The notes under the pieces are model-generated. The model saw nothing but the letters and a program-made list of their open reading frames with translations, ran no database searches and was not told the DNA's origin. Position numbers and translations under genes: made by a program. 64,000 bases of DNA from Pseudomonadota bacterium (lineage in GTDB: Bacteria; Pseudomonadota; Alphaproteobacteria; Rhizobiales; MH13): contig JBCCPK010000001.1 in NCBI GenBank assembly GCA_039024915.1, forward strand, positions 1-64,000, in the 5' to 3' direction. Positions 27,712 to 36,464 of this stretch are shown here, in pieces (the stretch's first letter is position 1; each line of letters opens with the position of its first letter).

Positions 27712-29097
27712 TTATACAAACATCGACCAAAGCAGAACCGCACCAAGACCGAGCAGAGGCCCGACGACCGCAACGACGAAGATGTCGAAATAGCTTTTTG
27801 CATGGGTAAGACCGGTGATCGCCAAGAGCGTAATCACCGCACCGTTGTGCGGCAGAACGTCGAAACCGCCGGATGCTAGTGCCGCAACGCGGTGCAGAAG
27901 TTCGGGCGAGATGTTCGCTGCCTGGGCCATCTGCAAATAGGTTTCACCAAGGGCTTCAAGCGCGATGCTCATGCCGCCGGATGCGGATCCCGTTACCCCC
28001 GCCAGCACGTTGACGGCTATGGCTTCTGACAGGAGCGGATTACCAGGTGCGATATTGACGATGCTATCCCGAAGGATTGCGAAAGCGGCAAGTGAGGCGA
28101 TCACGGAACCGTAACCAACCTCACTTGCCGTGTTGAAGATGGGCAGAAAGGAAGCCTCTACGCCGCCTTTGATTGTGGTGTTGACACTCGCAAGTCGGCG
28201 ATAGTTCAGCGCAACCGCGAGGAGAATTGCCGCAACAAGGCCGATAATGAGCGACCAGATTCCACGTACTGAGGCGATTGTCGTTTCGCCGTATTCGGGC
28301 TCGGCGAGGTAGGCCGTGTCGAGAAGAGGAAGGAAGAAGCGAGAGGCGACAAAATTCACCGAGATGACAACGACAATCGGAAGGACCGCTATCCAGAAAG
28401 CGGGTCTGTCTGCCTCATCATCGGCGTTGTCAGCGCCTGTCCGTGTCGAGAACTCATCCTCCTCCCCATAATGCTCCCCTCGGCTCTGCGCCTTACCGAT
28501 GCGGGTCTGCAGCCACCACATACCGAACCCGGCAATGATAAAGGCCGCCAGCAGCCCCGGGAGGGGTGCGGCGAAGCTATCAGTTCCGAAGTAGGGCGCG
28601 GGAATGGCGTTTTGAATCTGCGGCGAGCCGGGCAAGGCCGTCATGGTGAAGGTGAAGGCACCCAGCGCAATCACAGCAGGGATGAAGCGTTTGGGAATAT
28701 CAGCTTTCACAAACATGCTTGCGGCGATGGGATACACGGCAAAAGCGACCACAAACAGGGAGACACCTCCGTAGGTCAGGATCGCGCAGGCCATCACCAC
28801 AGCAAGAGCCGAGCGCCGGACCCCGAGGCCGGAGATTATCGAGTCTGCAATGACCGGAGCGGAGCCGGTGTCGCGCATCACCCGACCGAAGATTGCGCCG
28901 AGCAGGAACAACGGAAAAAACCGCACAAGGTACTCGCCAAGCGCGGGAAGAAAGACTTGCGTGTAGGTTCCCAGTATCGGTCCACCATCGTTCAAAACGA
29001 CGGCCAGGATTGCGAGGGCCGGCGCGAGTACGATGACGCTCACCCCTTTGTAAGCGAGGTAAATCAGAAGGGTCAAAGACAGAAGGATGCCGATCAT
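27712..29097 (-). CDS. GntP-family permease (gluconate/organic acid:H+ symporter type)
   Basis: A 461-residue inner-membrane protein with about a dozen hydrophobic segments. Family features include the N-terminal MIGILLSLTLLIYLAYKGVSV, the GAIFGRVMRDTGSA and TYGGVSLFVVAFAVYP region, ALPGSPQIQNAIP, and the C-terminal VLAGVTGSASGGMSIALE, typical of GntP/CitMHS-related anion carriers for gluconate, fructuronate or short organic acids. I choose the ATG at 29097 because the first transmembrane helix begins there; an ATG at 29139 lies inside a perfect palindrome and would add 14 residues. It is divergent from the patatin-like gene. Actual substrate not known. Confidence 0.85.
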   Translation of the reverse strand: MIGILLSLTLLIYLAYKGVSVIVLAPALAILAVVLNDGGPILGTYTQVFLPALGEYLVRFFPLFLLGAIFGRVMRDTGSAPVIADSIISGLGVRRSALAVVMACAILTYGGVSLFVVAFAVYPIAASMFVKADIPKRFIPAVIALGAFTFTMTALPGSPQIQNAIPAPYFGTDSFAAPLPGLLAAFIIAGFGMWWLQTRIGKAQSRGEHYGEEDEFSTRTGADNADDEADRPAFWIAVLPIVVVISVNFVASRFFLPLLDTAYLAEPEYGETTIASVRGIWSLIIGLVAAILLAVALNYRRLASVNTTIKGGVEASFLPIFNTASEVGYGSVIASLAAFAILRDSIVNIAPGNPLLSEAIAVNVLAGVTGSASGGMSIALEALGETYLQMAQAANISPELLHRVAALASGGFDVLPHNGAVITLLAITGLTHAKSYFDIFVVAVVGPLLGLGAVLLWSMFV

Positions 29098-29131
29098 AAC
29101 GAAGCCTCGATCTAGCGGAACAACGTGTTTT

Positions 29132-29146
29132 ATGGACATTGTCCAT
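29132..29146. promoter_or_regulatory. Perfect palindrome between permease and lipase genes
   Basis: ATGGACA-T-TGTCCAT is a perfect 7-bp dyad around a single base, in the gap between the divergent GntP-type permease and patatin-like genes. It lies 35 bp upstream of the chosen permease start and about 100 bp upstream of the lipase start. The size and centre suit a dimeric repressor such as a GntR-type protein; no regulator gene adjoins it. Confidence 0.45.
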
Positions 29147-29245
29147 GAATAAAAACTGGGTTATAGCTTCGGTAAAGCGTTGAAAATGCGTATTGTGGCG
29201 GTGCACCATGATTAAATTATGTGCAGCGCCCGAAATGGAGGCTGT

Positions 29246-30253
29246 ATGGTCAAGAGCATTGATGTCGCGCTCCAAGGTGGAGGCTCGCATGGCGCATTTA
29301 CCTGGGGCGTGTTGGATCGTTTGCTGGATGAACCGGGCTTTAAAATCACCGGCGTGAGCGGGACCAGCGCTGGTGCAATGAATGCCGTTGCACTTGCTCA
29401 AGGCTTGGTTGAAGAAGGACCGGCAAAGGCAAAGACGCTGCTATGCACCTACTGGGAGAAGGTGACGGCATCAGCAGCGTTCAGCCCGCTGCAACGGACG
29501 CCATTCGATCGGTTTTTCAGCGGTTGGAACCTTGATCATTCACCGATGTACAAGATGCTCGATACCTGGTCGCAGTTCTTCTCGCCCTATGACGTGATCG
29601 ACTTTGGCTCTCACCCGCTCAAAGAGATCGTTGAGAGCACATTCTCCTTTGACGCCATCAATAAATCCAAGAAGATCAAAGTTTTTCAGTCTGCAACAAA
29701 TGTGAAGACCGGCCGGCTGACCATTTTCCGGCAACCCTCGCTATCGGTCGAGACAACGCTCGCTTCCGCCTGTCTGCCCACCCTCTACCGAGCTGTCGAG
29801 ATCGCCGATCAGGCCTACTGGGATGGCGGATACATGGGTAATCCGCCGATCATACCGCTTATTCGAGAGACCGACACCCGCGATACGGTGATCGTCCAGA
29901 TCAACCCGTTTCGCCGCGAGGAGATCCCCAAATCAAGCAGCGAAATCAACAACCGGCTGAACGAGATAACCTTTAACTCGAGCCTTGTGAGAGAAATCGA
30001 GGGTCTCGGCTTTCTAAAGGCCCTGGTTACGGATCAGGATTTACCCCTCGACGAATTCCGAAACGGCCGGTTGCACCGGATTGCTGCGGATGAGCAGATG
30101 CGGGAGTTGAGCGCATCAAGCAAAATGAACGCCTCACCAGACTTTGTGAAATACCTCTTCGATCTTGGACGGCATACCTGCGAGCAGTGGCTAGAAGAGA
30201 ACGGTGACCGTGTTGGTCGCGAGACGACCTGGTTACCAAAGGCAGAGGACTGA
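29246..30253 (+). CDS. Patatin-like phospholipase
   Basis: A 335-residue cytosolic-type patatin. The oxyanion loop is QGGGSHGAF (10-18), the nucleophile elbow is GTSAG (S41), and the catalytic aspartate is D193 in WDGGYMGN, completing the Ser-Asp dyad. Such enzymes hydrolyse acyl chains from phospholipids or neutral lipids. I choose the ATG at 29246 (MVKSIDVALQGGG), which has TGGAGG just upstream; the earlier start at 29219 has none. Its stop overlaps the BCCT start (TGATG at 30251-30255), so the two proteins are translationally coupled. There is no signal peptide. Confidence 0.9.
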   Translation: MVKSIDVALQGGGSHGAFTWGVLDRLLDEPGFKITGVSGTSAGAMNAVALAQGLVEEGPAKAKTLLCTYWEKVTASAAFSPLQRTPFDRFFSGWNLDHSPMYKMLDTWSQFFSPYDVIDFGSHPLKEIVESTFSFDAINKSKKIKVFQSATNVKTGRLTIFRQPSLSVETTLASACLPTLYRAVEIADQAYWDGGYMGNPPIIPLIRETDTRDTVIVQINPFRREEIPKSSSEINNRLNEITFNSSLVREIEGLGFLKALVTDQDLPLDEFRNGRLHRIAADEQMRELSASSKMNASPDFVKYLFDLGRHTCEQWLEENGDRVGRETTWLPKAED

Positions 30254-31785
30254 TGGCCGCGTCGCGCGTTCTGCTTGCGGTATCCGTCGTCACGATATTG
30301 GGTATCGGCGTTTGGGGCGTACTGAGCCCGCAAACGATGGTGTCTTTCGCCTCAGCACTGGTGAGCCGGTACTTTGAGAGCAGAGGCTGGTTTTTGATGC
30401 TGTCAGTCTCGGGGATGCTGGCGTTGTGCCTGGTCGTAGCGATCTCTCCCTATGGGAATATCCGACTGGGCGCCGATGATGATCGACCCGAATTCTCCAC
30501 GCCCGCGTGGATCGCGATGCTGTTTTCTGCGGGTATGGGCGTTGGCCTGCTCTTTTGGGCTGTCGCGGAGCCCATTACCCACTTTAGCTTTGCCAGCACG
30601 GTTTTGCCCGAACCCCTCGCTGCCGAACAGGCGCTGCTGTCCACCAACTTCCACTGGGGTATTCACGCTTGGGCTATTTATGGCGCTACGGCGCTCACGA
30701 TCGCGTATTTCACCTTTCGTCGCGGCACGCCGATGCTGGTAAGCAGTCCCGTTGTATCGCTATTTCCCAAAGAGCGGTGGGCAAGGTGGGTGGGCAACCT
30801 CGCCGACTTCATGGCCATTGTCGCCATAGCAATTGGCGTTGGTGGTTCGATTGCGATGGGCGTTTTTCAGGTTGCCGACGGTATTGATGTTCTTCTCAGT
30901 TTCGGTGGCACCGCCACATGGCTGATCTGGCTCATCTTCGCGCTTATGGTGGCGTCCTACACGCCAGCACTCTTGGTCGATCTTGGCGATGGGATGTCGA
31001 AACTGTCCAACATAGCGATGGGCATCGCGATCCTATTGGTCTGCTTTGTCGTTATTTTCGGTCCGACCCAATATCTGCTCAATTCAATTTTATCGAGCTT
31101 CGGCGACTACCTGTTTTCCGCTCTCCCGCGTGGGTTCCAGACACTCAGTTTCTATGGCGATGAGATCGAACGGTGGTTCCAGGACTGGACGCTCACCTAC
31201 ATGGTTTGGTGGATCGCTTGGGGGCCGTTCGTAGGCGTTTTCATTGCACGCATTTCGAAGGGCCGGACCATCCGCGAGTTTGTTATTGGGGTTCTTTTGG
31301 CCCCGACGATCTTTTCGGTTGTCTGGTTTGGCGCATTTGGAGGTATTGGACTGTTCGATGCGTTGCAAGGCAACGGTGGGCTCATAGCCGCCGCCAAAGA
31401 GAATTTCGGGCGCGTTACCTTCGACCTCCTTGAACGTTTGCCCGCGCCTTTGTTGACCACCATTGCGACGGTCATCGCCGCCTTTCTCTTCATCGTCACA
31501 AGTGTTGTGAGTGCGGCCTTTGTCCTTGCCACTTTTTCGGTTGGGGGCGACCCGGACCCAAGCCCGAAAGTACGCCTGATTTGGGGCCTTCTTCTGGGTT
31601 TGGTGGGCGCCGCGATGGTGCTTTCGGGCTCGATTGACGCGGTCAAGAAACTTATCGCGCTTGGCGCTCTCCCCTTCGTTTTCGTCAGCGTTCTGTTGTG
31701 TGTTTGTCTAGTCCGCGCGTTGCGGGAAGAGACCCCCAAGCCCGCGCAAGAGCGTTCCACGGAGAATGCCCATGCTGGTCGGTAG
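30253..31785 (+). CDS. BCCT-family transporter (betaine/carnitine/choline type)
   Basis: A 510-residue membrane transporter with about 12 helices. The family motifs are MLFSAGMGVGLLFWAVAEP (about 89-107; the glycine-rich segment binds substrate and Na+) and the aromatic box segment TYMVWWIAWGPFVGVFIARISKG with R following. It imports quaternary ammonium compounds driven by Na+ or H+. The N-terminus is short and lacks the long hydrophilic extension used for osmosensing in BetP. The ATG overlaps the stop of the patatin gene. A possible 31-codon membrane microprotein begins before its own stop. Coupling with a lipase suggests uptake of a headgroup-like compound such as choline or betaine (inference). 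Confidence 0.92.
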   Translation: MAASRVLLAVSVVTILGIGVWGVLSPQTMVSFASALVSRYFESRGWFLMLSVSGMLALCLVVAISPYGNIRLGADDDRPEFSTPAWIAMLFSAGMGVGLLFWAVAEPITHFSFASTVLPEPLAAEQALLSTNFHWGIHAWAIYGATALTIAYFTFRRGTPMLVSSPVVSLFPKERWARWVGNLADFMAIVAIAIGVGGSIAMGVFQVADGIDVLLSFGGTATWLIWLIFALMVASYTPALLVDLGDGMSKLSNIAMGIAILLVCFVVIFGPTQYLLNSILSSFGDYLFSALPRGFQTLSFYGDEIERWFQDWTLTYMVWWIAWGPFVGVFIARISKGRTIREFVIGVLLAPTIFSVVWFGAFGGIGLFDALQGNGGLIAAAKENFGRVTFDLLERLPAPLLTTIATVIAAFLFIVTSVVSAAFVLATFSVGGDPDPSPKVRLIWGLLLGLVGAAMVLSGSIDAVKKLIALGALPFVFVSVLLCVCLVRALREETPKPAQERSTENAHAGR

Positions 31786-31867
31786 CCTGATTGATACGGC
31801 CGCAAACCTTATCACGTTCGCGTTTATCGGCTGGATGCTCTGGCTCCTGTTTCGCCGTGCTGGGTAG
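31772..31867 (+). CDS. Possible 31-residue single-pass membrane microprotein
   Basis: An ATG at 31772, preceded by GGAG 7 nt upstream, opens 31 codons ending in TAG at 31867. The product starts MLVGSLIDTAANL and continues ITFAFIGWMLWLLFRRAG: one hydrophobic helix followed by two arginines, a positive-inside C-terminus. It overlaps the last 14 bp of the BCCT gene in another frame, the pattern of translationally coupled small subunits. Small one-helix proteins are known partners of transporters and oxidases (KdpF, AcrZ and CydX are examples), but no homologue of this one is recognised. It is below the size usually annotated. Confidence 0.5.
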   Translation: MLVGSLIDTAANLITFAFIGWMLWLLFRRAG

Positions 31868-31966
31868 GATACAGGAAACATCAGCCGGAACGGGCCGACC
31901 CTTTTGTGGATGCTACCTGCGAGAGCCAGCACGCCACACCATCCATTTGCGGGAAGGCCCCTACGA

Positions 31967-32668
31967 TCAGACCGAGCGGGTCATTCCCCCATCAATCCGA
32001 AAATTCTGCCCGGTTATGTAAGCTGCCTCGTCAGACGCCAAATAAGCAATGAGTGCGGCGACCTCTTCCATCTTGCCATATCGACCAAGCGGAACGCGGG
32101 CCCTGCGCTCATCCTTCTGCGGCAGACTGTCGATAAACCCTGGCAGCACGTTGTTCATGCGCACATTGTCGGCCGCATAGCGATCCGAGAACATCTTGGC
32201 GAAGCTCGAAAGCCCCGCCCGAAACACCCCTGAGGTCACAAACGTCAAATCGGGCTGGACGGCCGCGAAGCTCGAGATGTTGATGATTGTCCCGCCGCCT
32301 TGCTCAACCATGATGGGCGTGACGAGCCGTGTCGAGCGGATCACGTTCATCAGGTAGTAGTCCATGGCCGTGTGCCAATCATCGTCGCTGATCTCGAGGA
32401 TTTCGCCCTTTGGCGCGTGACCGGCTGAGTTGATCACTACATCAATCCGCCCCCAGCGATCCATCACCGCCTCAATGAGCTTTTTCAGATCAGCCGTTTC
32501 GAGGTTCGATCCGGTCACACCGACCCCACCGAGTTCCTGGGCGAGGGCTTCTGCATTTCCAGATACGGACAGAAGCCCGATGCCATAGCCTTTTTCGGCA
32601 AGGTGCCGCGCTGCCGAAGCCCCCATTCCCCGCCCACCGGCCATTACGACCGCTACCTTTTGCGTCAC
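31967..32668 (-). CDS. Atypical SDR-family oxidoreductase lacking the YxxxK pair
   Basis: A 233-residue SDR with a GTG start at 32668 (GAGG about 11 nt upstream). The cofactor loop is AGGRGMG (10-16), NSAG is at about 80-83, and the serine motif NISS is present. Where YxxxK is expected the sequence reads SGVFRAGLSSFAK, so the tyrosine is serine or nearby and the lysine is arginine. The C-terminal half keeps the SDR fold (VRMNNVLPGFIDS; DGGMTRSV). Such proteins are a known divergent subgroup often annotated as FabG-like; catalysis is uncertain. It is divergent from a second atypical SDR across a 132-bp palindrome-rich gap. Confidence 0.82.
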   Translation of the reverse strand: MTQKVAVVMAGGRGMGASAARHLAEKGYGIGLLSVSGNAEALAQELGGVGVTGSNLETADLKKLIEAVMDRWGRIDVVINSAGHAPKGEILEISDDDWHTAMDYYLMNVIRSTRLVTPIMVEQGGGTIINISSFAAVQPDLTFVTSGVFRAGLSSFAKMFSDRYAADNVRMNNVLPGFIDSLPQKDERRARVPLGRYGKMEEVAALIAYLASDEAAYITGQNFRIDGGMTRSV

Positions 32669-32693
32669 CGCCCCAACCTCATCGTTGTACTTC

Positions 32694-32718
32694 GTTGATC
32701 AACCATGCCTAAGGCATG
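32694..32718. promoter_or_regulatory. Two adjacent palindromes in the divergent SDR gap
   Basis: GTTGATCAAC (32694-32703) and CATGCC-TAA-GGCATG (32704-32718) are both perfect and directly abut. They lie in the 132-bp gap between two divergent SDR genes. A third palindrome (ACAGCGCTGT) is at 32749-32758. These are candidate operators for an unidentified regulator controlling the left SDR and the large rightward operon. Confidence 0.45.
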
Positions 32719-32800
32719 CGTGCCTCGCAATGCTGGTGAAGGCAATTGACAGCGCTGTGCAAGCCCTGAAGGTTGCAGGCTGGAAAAAGAGGCTAAGACA

Positions 32801-33580
32801 ATGGATATGGGCATCGCCGGCAGGAAGGCGCTCCTGACCGGTGCCAGCAAAGGTATGGGACGGGCCTGCGCGTTCGCCTTGGCGGCGGAAGGAGCAGACC
32901 TGACGCTGGTTGCGCGCACCCCAGCACCCTTGGAACAGACGGCTAACGACATTCGTTCGAGCACAGGGGCGACCGTTTTGACGGTGGCGGCGGACATCAC
33001 CACCGAAGAGGGCCGGGCAGCCGCGCTTAAAGCCTGTCCGCAACCGGACATTCTCCTGAACAATGCCGGAGGGATGAAACCGGGCGACTTCCGCGAGCAC
33101 GACCGGGACCAGTGGATCGAAGCGCTGGACCTGATGATGCTGGCACCGATCGAAATGATCCGGGCAACGTTTGATGGCATGGTCGAACGAGGCTTCGGGC
33201 GCATCGTCAACATCACGTCGCGCGGCGTGAAAATTCCCCATGCCGAGCTTTCGCTATCCAACGGCGCACGCACCGGTCTGGTTGGTTTTTGCGCCGGGAT
33301 CGCCCGCCTTGGTGTGGCGCGAAACGTCACCGTGAACAGCATTCTGCCGGGAATCGTCGACAGCGACGGCCAGCGTCAGCACGTTGAAAAACTGGTTGAA
33401 ACGACCGGGCGTAGCTTCGGCGATATCTGGGGCGCGAGGGCCGAGAAAAGCCCGGCAAAGCGCTTCGGGCGACCGGAGGAGATCGGAGCGTTGTTTGCGT
33501 TTCTTGCGTCGGCGCATGCGGGTCTTATGACCGGTCAGTCCATTCTCATGGATGGTGGCGACTATCCGGGGACGCTTTGA
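32801..33580 (+). CDS. Atypical SDR-family oxidoreductase, first gene of the large catabolic operon
   Basis: A 259-residue SDR. The cofactor loop is TGASKGMG (13-20), NNAGG is at about 88-92, and NITS is the serine motif. In place of YxxxK it has ELSLSNGARTGLVGF, with asparagine/alanine-arginine where tyrosine and lysine normally stand. This LSN..R form marks the same divergent SDR subgroup as the neighbour on the other strand. The ATG is preceded by AGAGG. It is followed after 52 bp by a D-amino-acid-dehydrogenase-like gene. It might act on the imino/keto product of that enzyme or use a different acid-base group; both are guesses. Confidence 0.83.
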   Translation: MDMGIAGRKALLTGASKGMGRACAFALAAEGADLTLVARTPAPLEQTANDIRSSTGATVLTVAADITTEEGRAAALKACPQPDILLNNAGGMKPGDFREHDRDQWIEALDLMMLAPIEMIRATFDGMVERGFGRIVNITSRGVKIPHAELSLSNGARTGLVGFCAGIARLGVARNVTVNSILPGIVDSDGQRQHVEKLVETTGRSFGDIWGARAEKSPAKRFGRPEEIGALFAFLASAHAGLMTGQSILMDGGDYPGTL

Positions 33581-33632
33581 AAATCATGCCGTTTCCCAAG
33601 TGTGATCTGCTCTCGATGACGAGAATGAACCG

Positions 33633-34880
33633 GTGACGACGCTGGTCTTGGGAGGTGGTGTGATCGGGCTGGCCACAGCCTACGCGTTGCACAAAGACGG
33701 TCGCGACGTTCACGTTGTGGAACGGCTGGATGGTCCCGGACGGGCCACAAGCTTCGGCAACGCTGGCGGGCTTTGCCCAGGATTCGCGGGCCCATGGGCT
33801 GCCCCGGGCATGATCACCAAAGCATTCAAATGGATGTTTGCATCGTCTGCGCCGCTCAAGATCCGACCGAAGCTCGATCCGGCGCAATGGGCATGGCTGG
33901 TCGCATTTGCGCGCGAGTGCGACAAACGGCGAAGCGCTGAGAACAAAAAGGCGATGCAGGCCATCGCGCATTACAGCCAGGAGCGGCTCGCGGCAATCAT
34001 CGAGGAGACCGGCGTTGCGTTCGACCACGGCAAGGGCGGCGTGCTGCAAACGTTTCGGTCTGACCAGTCACTTGAGGCTGGCCACCGCTCCGCACGGGTG
34101 CTCGAAGAGCTCGGCATCCATCACCGTATCGTCGCGGCGCACGAACTGGCACAAATCGAACCTGCGCTCGCGGGATCGTCAGCAAATTTCGCCGGCGGGC
34201 TTCATTTGCCCGACGACCAAACGGGCGATTGCGCAGCCTTTTGCGAGGCCCTTAGCGCTTGGCTCTCCGATCGAGGTGTTCTTTTCTCCTACGGAAAGGA
34301 TGCCATCGCGATCCGCTGCGATGGCGGTACGTTCAAGGCGCTCCAGACGTCAGATGGCGAGATTGAAGGCGAACAGCTGGTGATCGCCGCTGGGCCCTTT
34401 GCCAATCGTCTGCTTGCACCATTGCAGCGGTCGCAACCTCTCTATCCCGTGAAGGGTTATTCTTTGACCTACACCCTTTCAGACGACGTCATCGGTCCGC
34501 GCTCATCGGTCATGGACGAAGATTCAAAGCTCATGTTCACGCGACTGGGCAATCGGCTCCGGGTTGGCGGAGTCGCCGAGCTGACCGGCTTCGACACAAA
34601 ACTGGCCGAGGGTCAGGTCGCTGCTATACGAGGCCATGCCGAGACGCTGTTTCCCACAATCAAGTGCGCTTCGGAGCCCGAGCCTTGGGCGGGACTGCGC
34701 CCTATGACACCTGACGGACGGGCACGGACCGGGGCCGTTCGAGGTTTTGAAGGGCTTTGGGTCAATCTCGGTCATGGTTCAAACGGTTGGACCCAGGCTG
34801 CCGGCGCTGGGCAATTGCTTGCCGATCTCATGTCAGGACGCCCATCTGCGATTGATGCGGCGCCCTATCGTCCGAATTGA
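33633..34880 (+). CDS. FAD-dependent oxidoreductase, D-amino acid dehydrogenase (DadA) type
   Basis: A 415-residue DAO-fold flavoprotein with GTG start at 33633. The FAD dinucleotide motif is VLGGGVIGLATAYAL at 5-19, and the segment TSFGNAGGLCPGFAGPWAAPG is the DadA hallmark that follows the second strand. The C-terminal GLRPMTPDGRARTGAV and WVNLGHGSNGWTQAAGAGQLLADL close the FAD site. DadA oxidises D-amino acids to keto acids and ammonium, with electrons to the respiratory chain; relatives act on D-hydroxyproline, glycine or N-methyl amino acids. Its place before a peptide-type ABC importer suggests the importer brings in its substrate or precursor. Confidence 0.88.
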   Translation: MTTLVLGGGVIGLATAYALHKDGRDVHVVERLDGPGRATSFGNAGGLCPGFAGPWAAPGMITKAFKWMFASSAPLKIRPKLDPAQWAWLVAFARECDKRRSAENKKAMQAIAHYSQERLAAIIEETGVAFDHGKGGVLQTFRSDQSLEAGHRSARVLEELGIHHRIVAAHELAQIEPALAGSSANFAGGLHLPDDQTGDCAAFCEALSAWLSDRGVLFSYGKDAIAIRCDGGTFKALQTSDGEIEGEQLVIAAGPFANRLLAPLQRSQPLYPVKGYSLTYTLSDDVIGPRSSVMDEDSKLMFTRLGNRLRVGGVAELTGFDTKLAEGQVAAIRGHAETLFPTIKCASEPEPWAGLRPMTPDGRARTGAVRGFEGLWVNLGHGSNGWTQAAGAGQLLADLMSGRPSAIDAAPYRPN

Positions 34881-34960
34881 TGGGGCCCAGTTGACTTAAG
34901 GGGAGCACAGGCGGCATCGTTACGGGAATGTCCGGATCAGTGACCAAAAAGGAAGTACAT

Positions 34961-36439
34961 ATGCGCACCCAGTTCATTCGATGGTGTCTTGGCGCCCTGT
35001 TGGCGTTCACGCCATTGACGGCTTTGGCCGACGAAATCACGATCGTCATTGGCAGCGAGCCGACAACGTTGGACCCCCACGCAGCGGATGACGGCGGGGA
35101 AAAGGCGGTCAATGATAATATCTTCGATACGCTGATGGTGCGTGACAACGAGGGCAACCTCGACCTCGGAATCGCCTCCGAATTTCCCACGCAAGTCGAT
35201 CCCACGACCTGGGAGTTCAAGATTCAGCCCGGGATTACATTCACCAATGGCGAGCCGCTGAACGCCGAAGCGGTCGCTTTCTCGATCGAGCGCATGATCG
35301 ATCCGGAACTGAACTCCGAACAGCTTTCTTATTTCTCAACCTTCGCTGGAGCGGAAGCGATTGATGAGTTGACCGTTCACGTCAAAACCTCAGGGCCAGA
35401 CCCGATACTGCCGGCGCGGATGTACTACTTCATGATTGTGCCGCCCGAGGCGAGCCAATCTGACGACTTCGCGGCTGCACCGATCGGGAGCGGCCCCTTC
35501 AAATTTGTCAGCTGGGACCGCGGCAATCAGATCGTTCTTGAGGCCAACCCGGAATATCGGGGCGAAGCGCCCGACGTGACCCAGGTGACCTATCGGTTTA
35601 TCGAGGAACCAGGCACCCGTTTGTCGACCTTGGTCGCCGGTGAAGTCGATCTTGTGACCAATCTGCTGCCCGAGTTCATGGGGCAGGTTCCGCAAGCCGC
35701 ATCGATGCGCAGCCTCGAGCACCCGATGGTGCTTTTGAATGCGGACGGCGGCATCACCGCTGACGCACGCGTCCGCCAGGCGCTCAACCTTGCCGTTGAT
35801 AAAGAGGCACTCGCGTCGGCGCTCTTTGAAGGACAAGCGCAAGTCGAACAGGGACAGCTGCTTGGGCCGACCTATTTCGGCTACAATGAAGGTGTCACCG
35901 CCTATCCCTACGATCCCGAGCGCGCGATGGAGCTTCTGGAAGAAGCGGGCGCAGCCGGTGGCGACATCACGCTGGTCAGCACTTCGGGGCGCTGGTTGAA
36001 GGACCGTGAACTGACTGAGGTTATCGGTGGGTTCTGGTCCGCCGTTGGGCTCAACGTTGATGTTCAGATCTACGAGTTTGACGAATACCTTCAGCGCCTG
36101 TTCCGTTCCGAAGACGGGCAACGGTCGGACGCGATTTTCGTGGTCTCAGGCAATGAGCTTCTGGACGCCGATCGATCCTTCTCCGCCTATCTGGCACCTT
36201 CCGGTTTTGGCGCTTCTAACAGCGTCGAAGAGCTGGAGGAACTGATCACGACGGCGCGCACGGAGATTGACCTCGACGCGCGGCAGGCCCTGTATGAGCA
36301 AGTGGTCGAGTACGCTCACGAAGAGGCACTTTTGACCTTCCTGCTGAACATCAACAACATCTGGGGCATGAGCGAACGCCTCAGCTGGGAGCCTCGCGTT
36401 GATGGAAAAATGTTCGTCAGCACTATGACCGTCGAGTAG
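34961..36439 (+). CDS. ABC importer periplasmic binding protein (SBP_bac_5, dipeptide/oligopeptide type)
   Basis: A 492-residue secreted binding protein. I start it at 34961 (MRTQFIRWCLGALLAF), preceded by AAGGAAG; residues 1-24 are a Sec signal peptide ending LTALA before DE. The family signature is present: SEPTTLDPHAADD, IFDTLMVRDNEGNL, ASEFPTQVDPTTWEFKI. SBP_bac_5 proteins bind peptides, opines, nickel or amino acid derivatives, so the ligand cannot be fixed. It begins a four-gene ABC importer with the next three genes. Confidence 0.92.
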   Translation: MRTQFIRWCLGALLAFTPLTALADEITIVIGSEPTTLDPHAADDGGEKAVNDNIFDTLMVRDNEGNLDLGIASEFPTQVDPTTWEFKIQPGITFTNGEPLNAEAVAFSIERMIDPELNSEQLSYFSTFAGAEAIDELTVHVKTSGPDPILPARMYYFMIVPPEASQSDDFAAAPIGSGPFKFVSWDRGNQIVLEANPEYRGEAPDVTQVTYRFIEEPGTRLSTLVAGEVDLVTNLLPEFMGQVPQAASMRSLEHPMVLLNADGGITADARVRQALNLAVDKEALASALFEGQAQVEQGQLLGPTYFGYNEGVTAYPYDPERAMELLEEAGAAGGDITLVSTSGRWLKDRELTEVIGGFWSAVGLNVDVQIYEFDEYLQRLFRSEDGQRSDAIFVVSGNELLDADRSFSAYLAPSGFGASNSVEELEELITTARTEIDLDARQALYEQVVEYAHEEALLTFLLNINNIWGMSERLSWEPRVDGKMFVSTMTVE

Positions 36440-36464
36440 GGCGGCACGATCCGGCACGAAGACG

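Noticed and set aside
30253-31785. Osmosensing BetP-type transporter
   Set aside because: The long charged terminal domains of BetP are missing; only BCCT membership is supported.
32746-32780. TTGACA as a -35 box in front of the SDR/large operon
   Set aside because: No credible -10 at 16-18 bp; the match alone is not enough for a promoter call.
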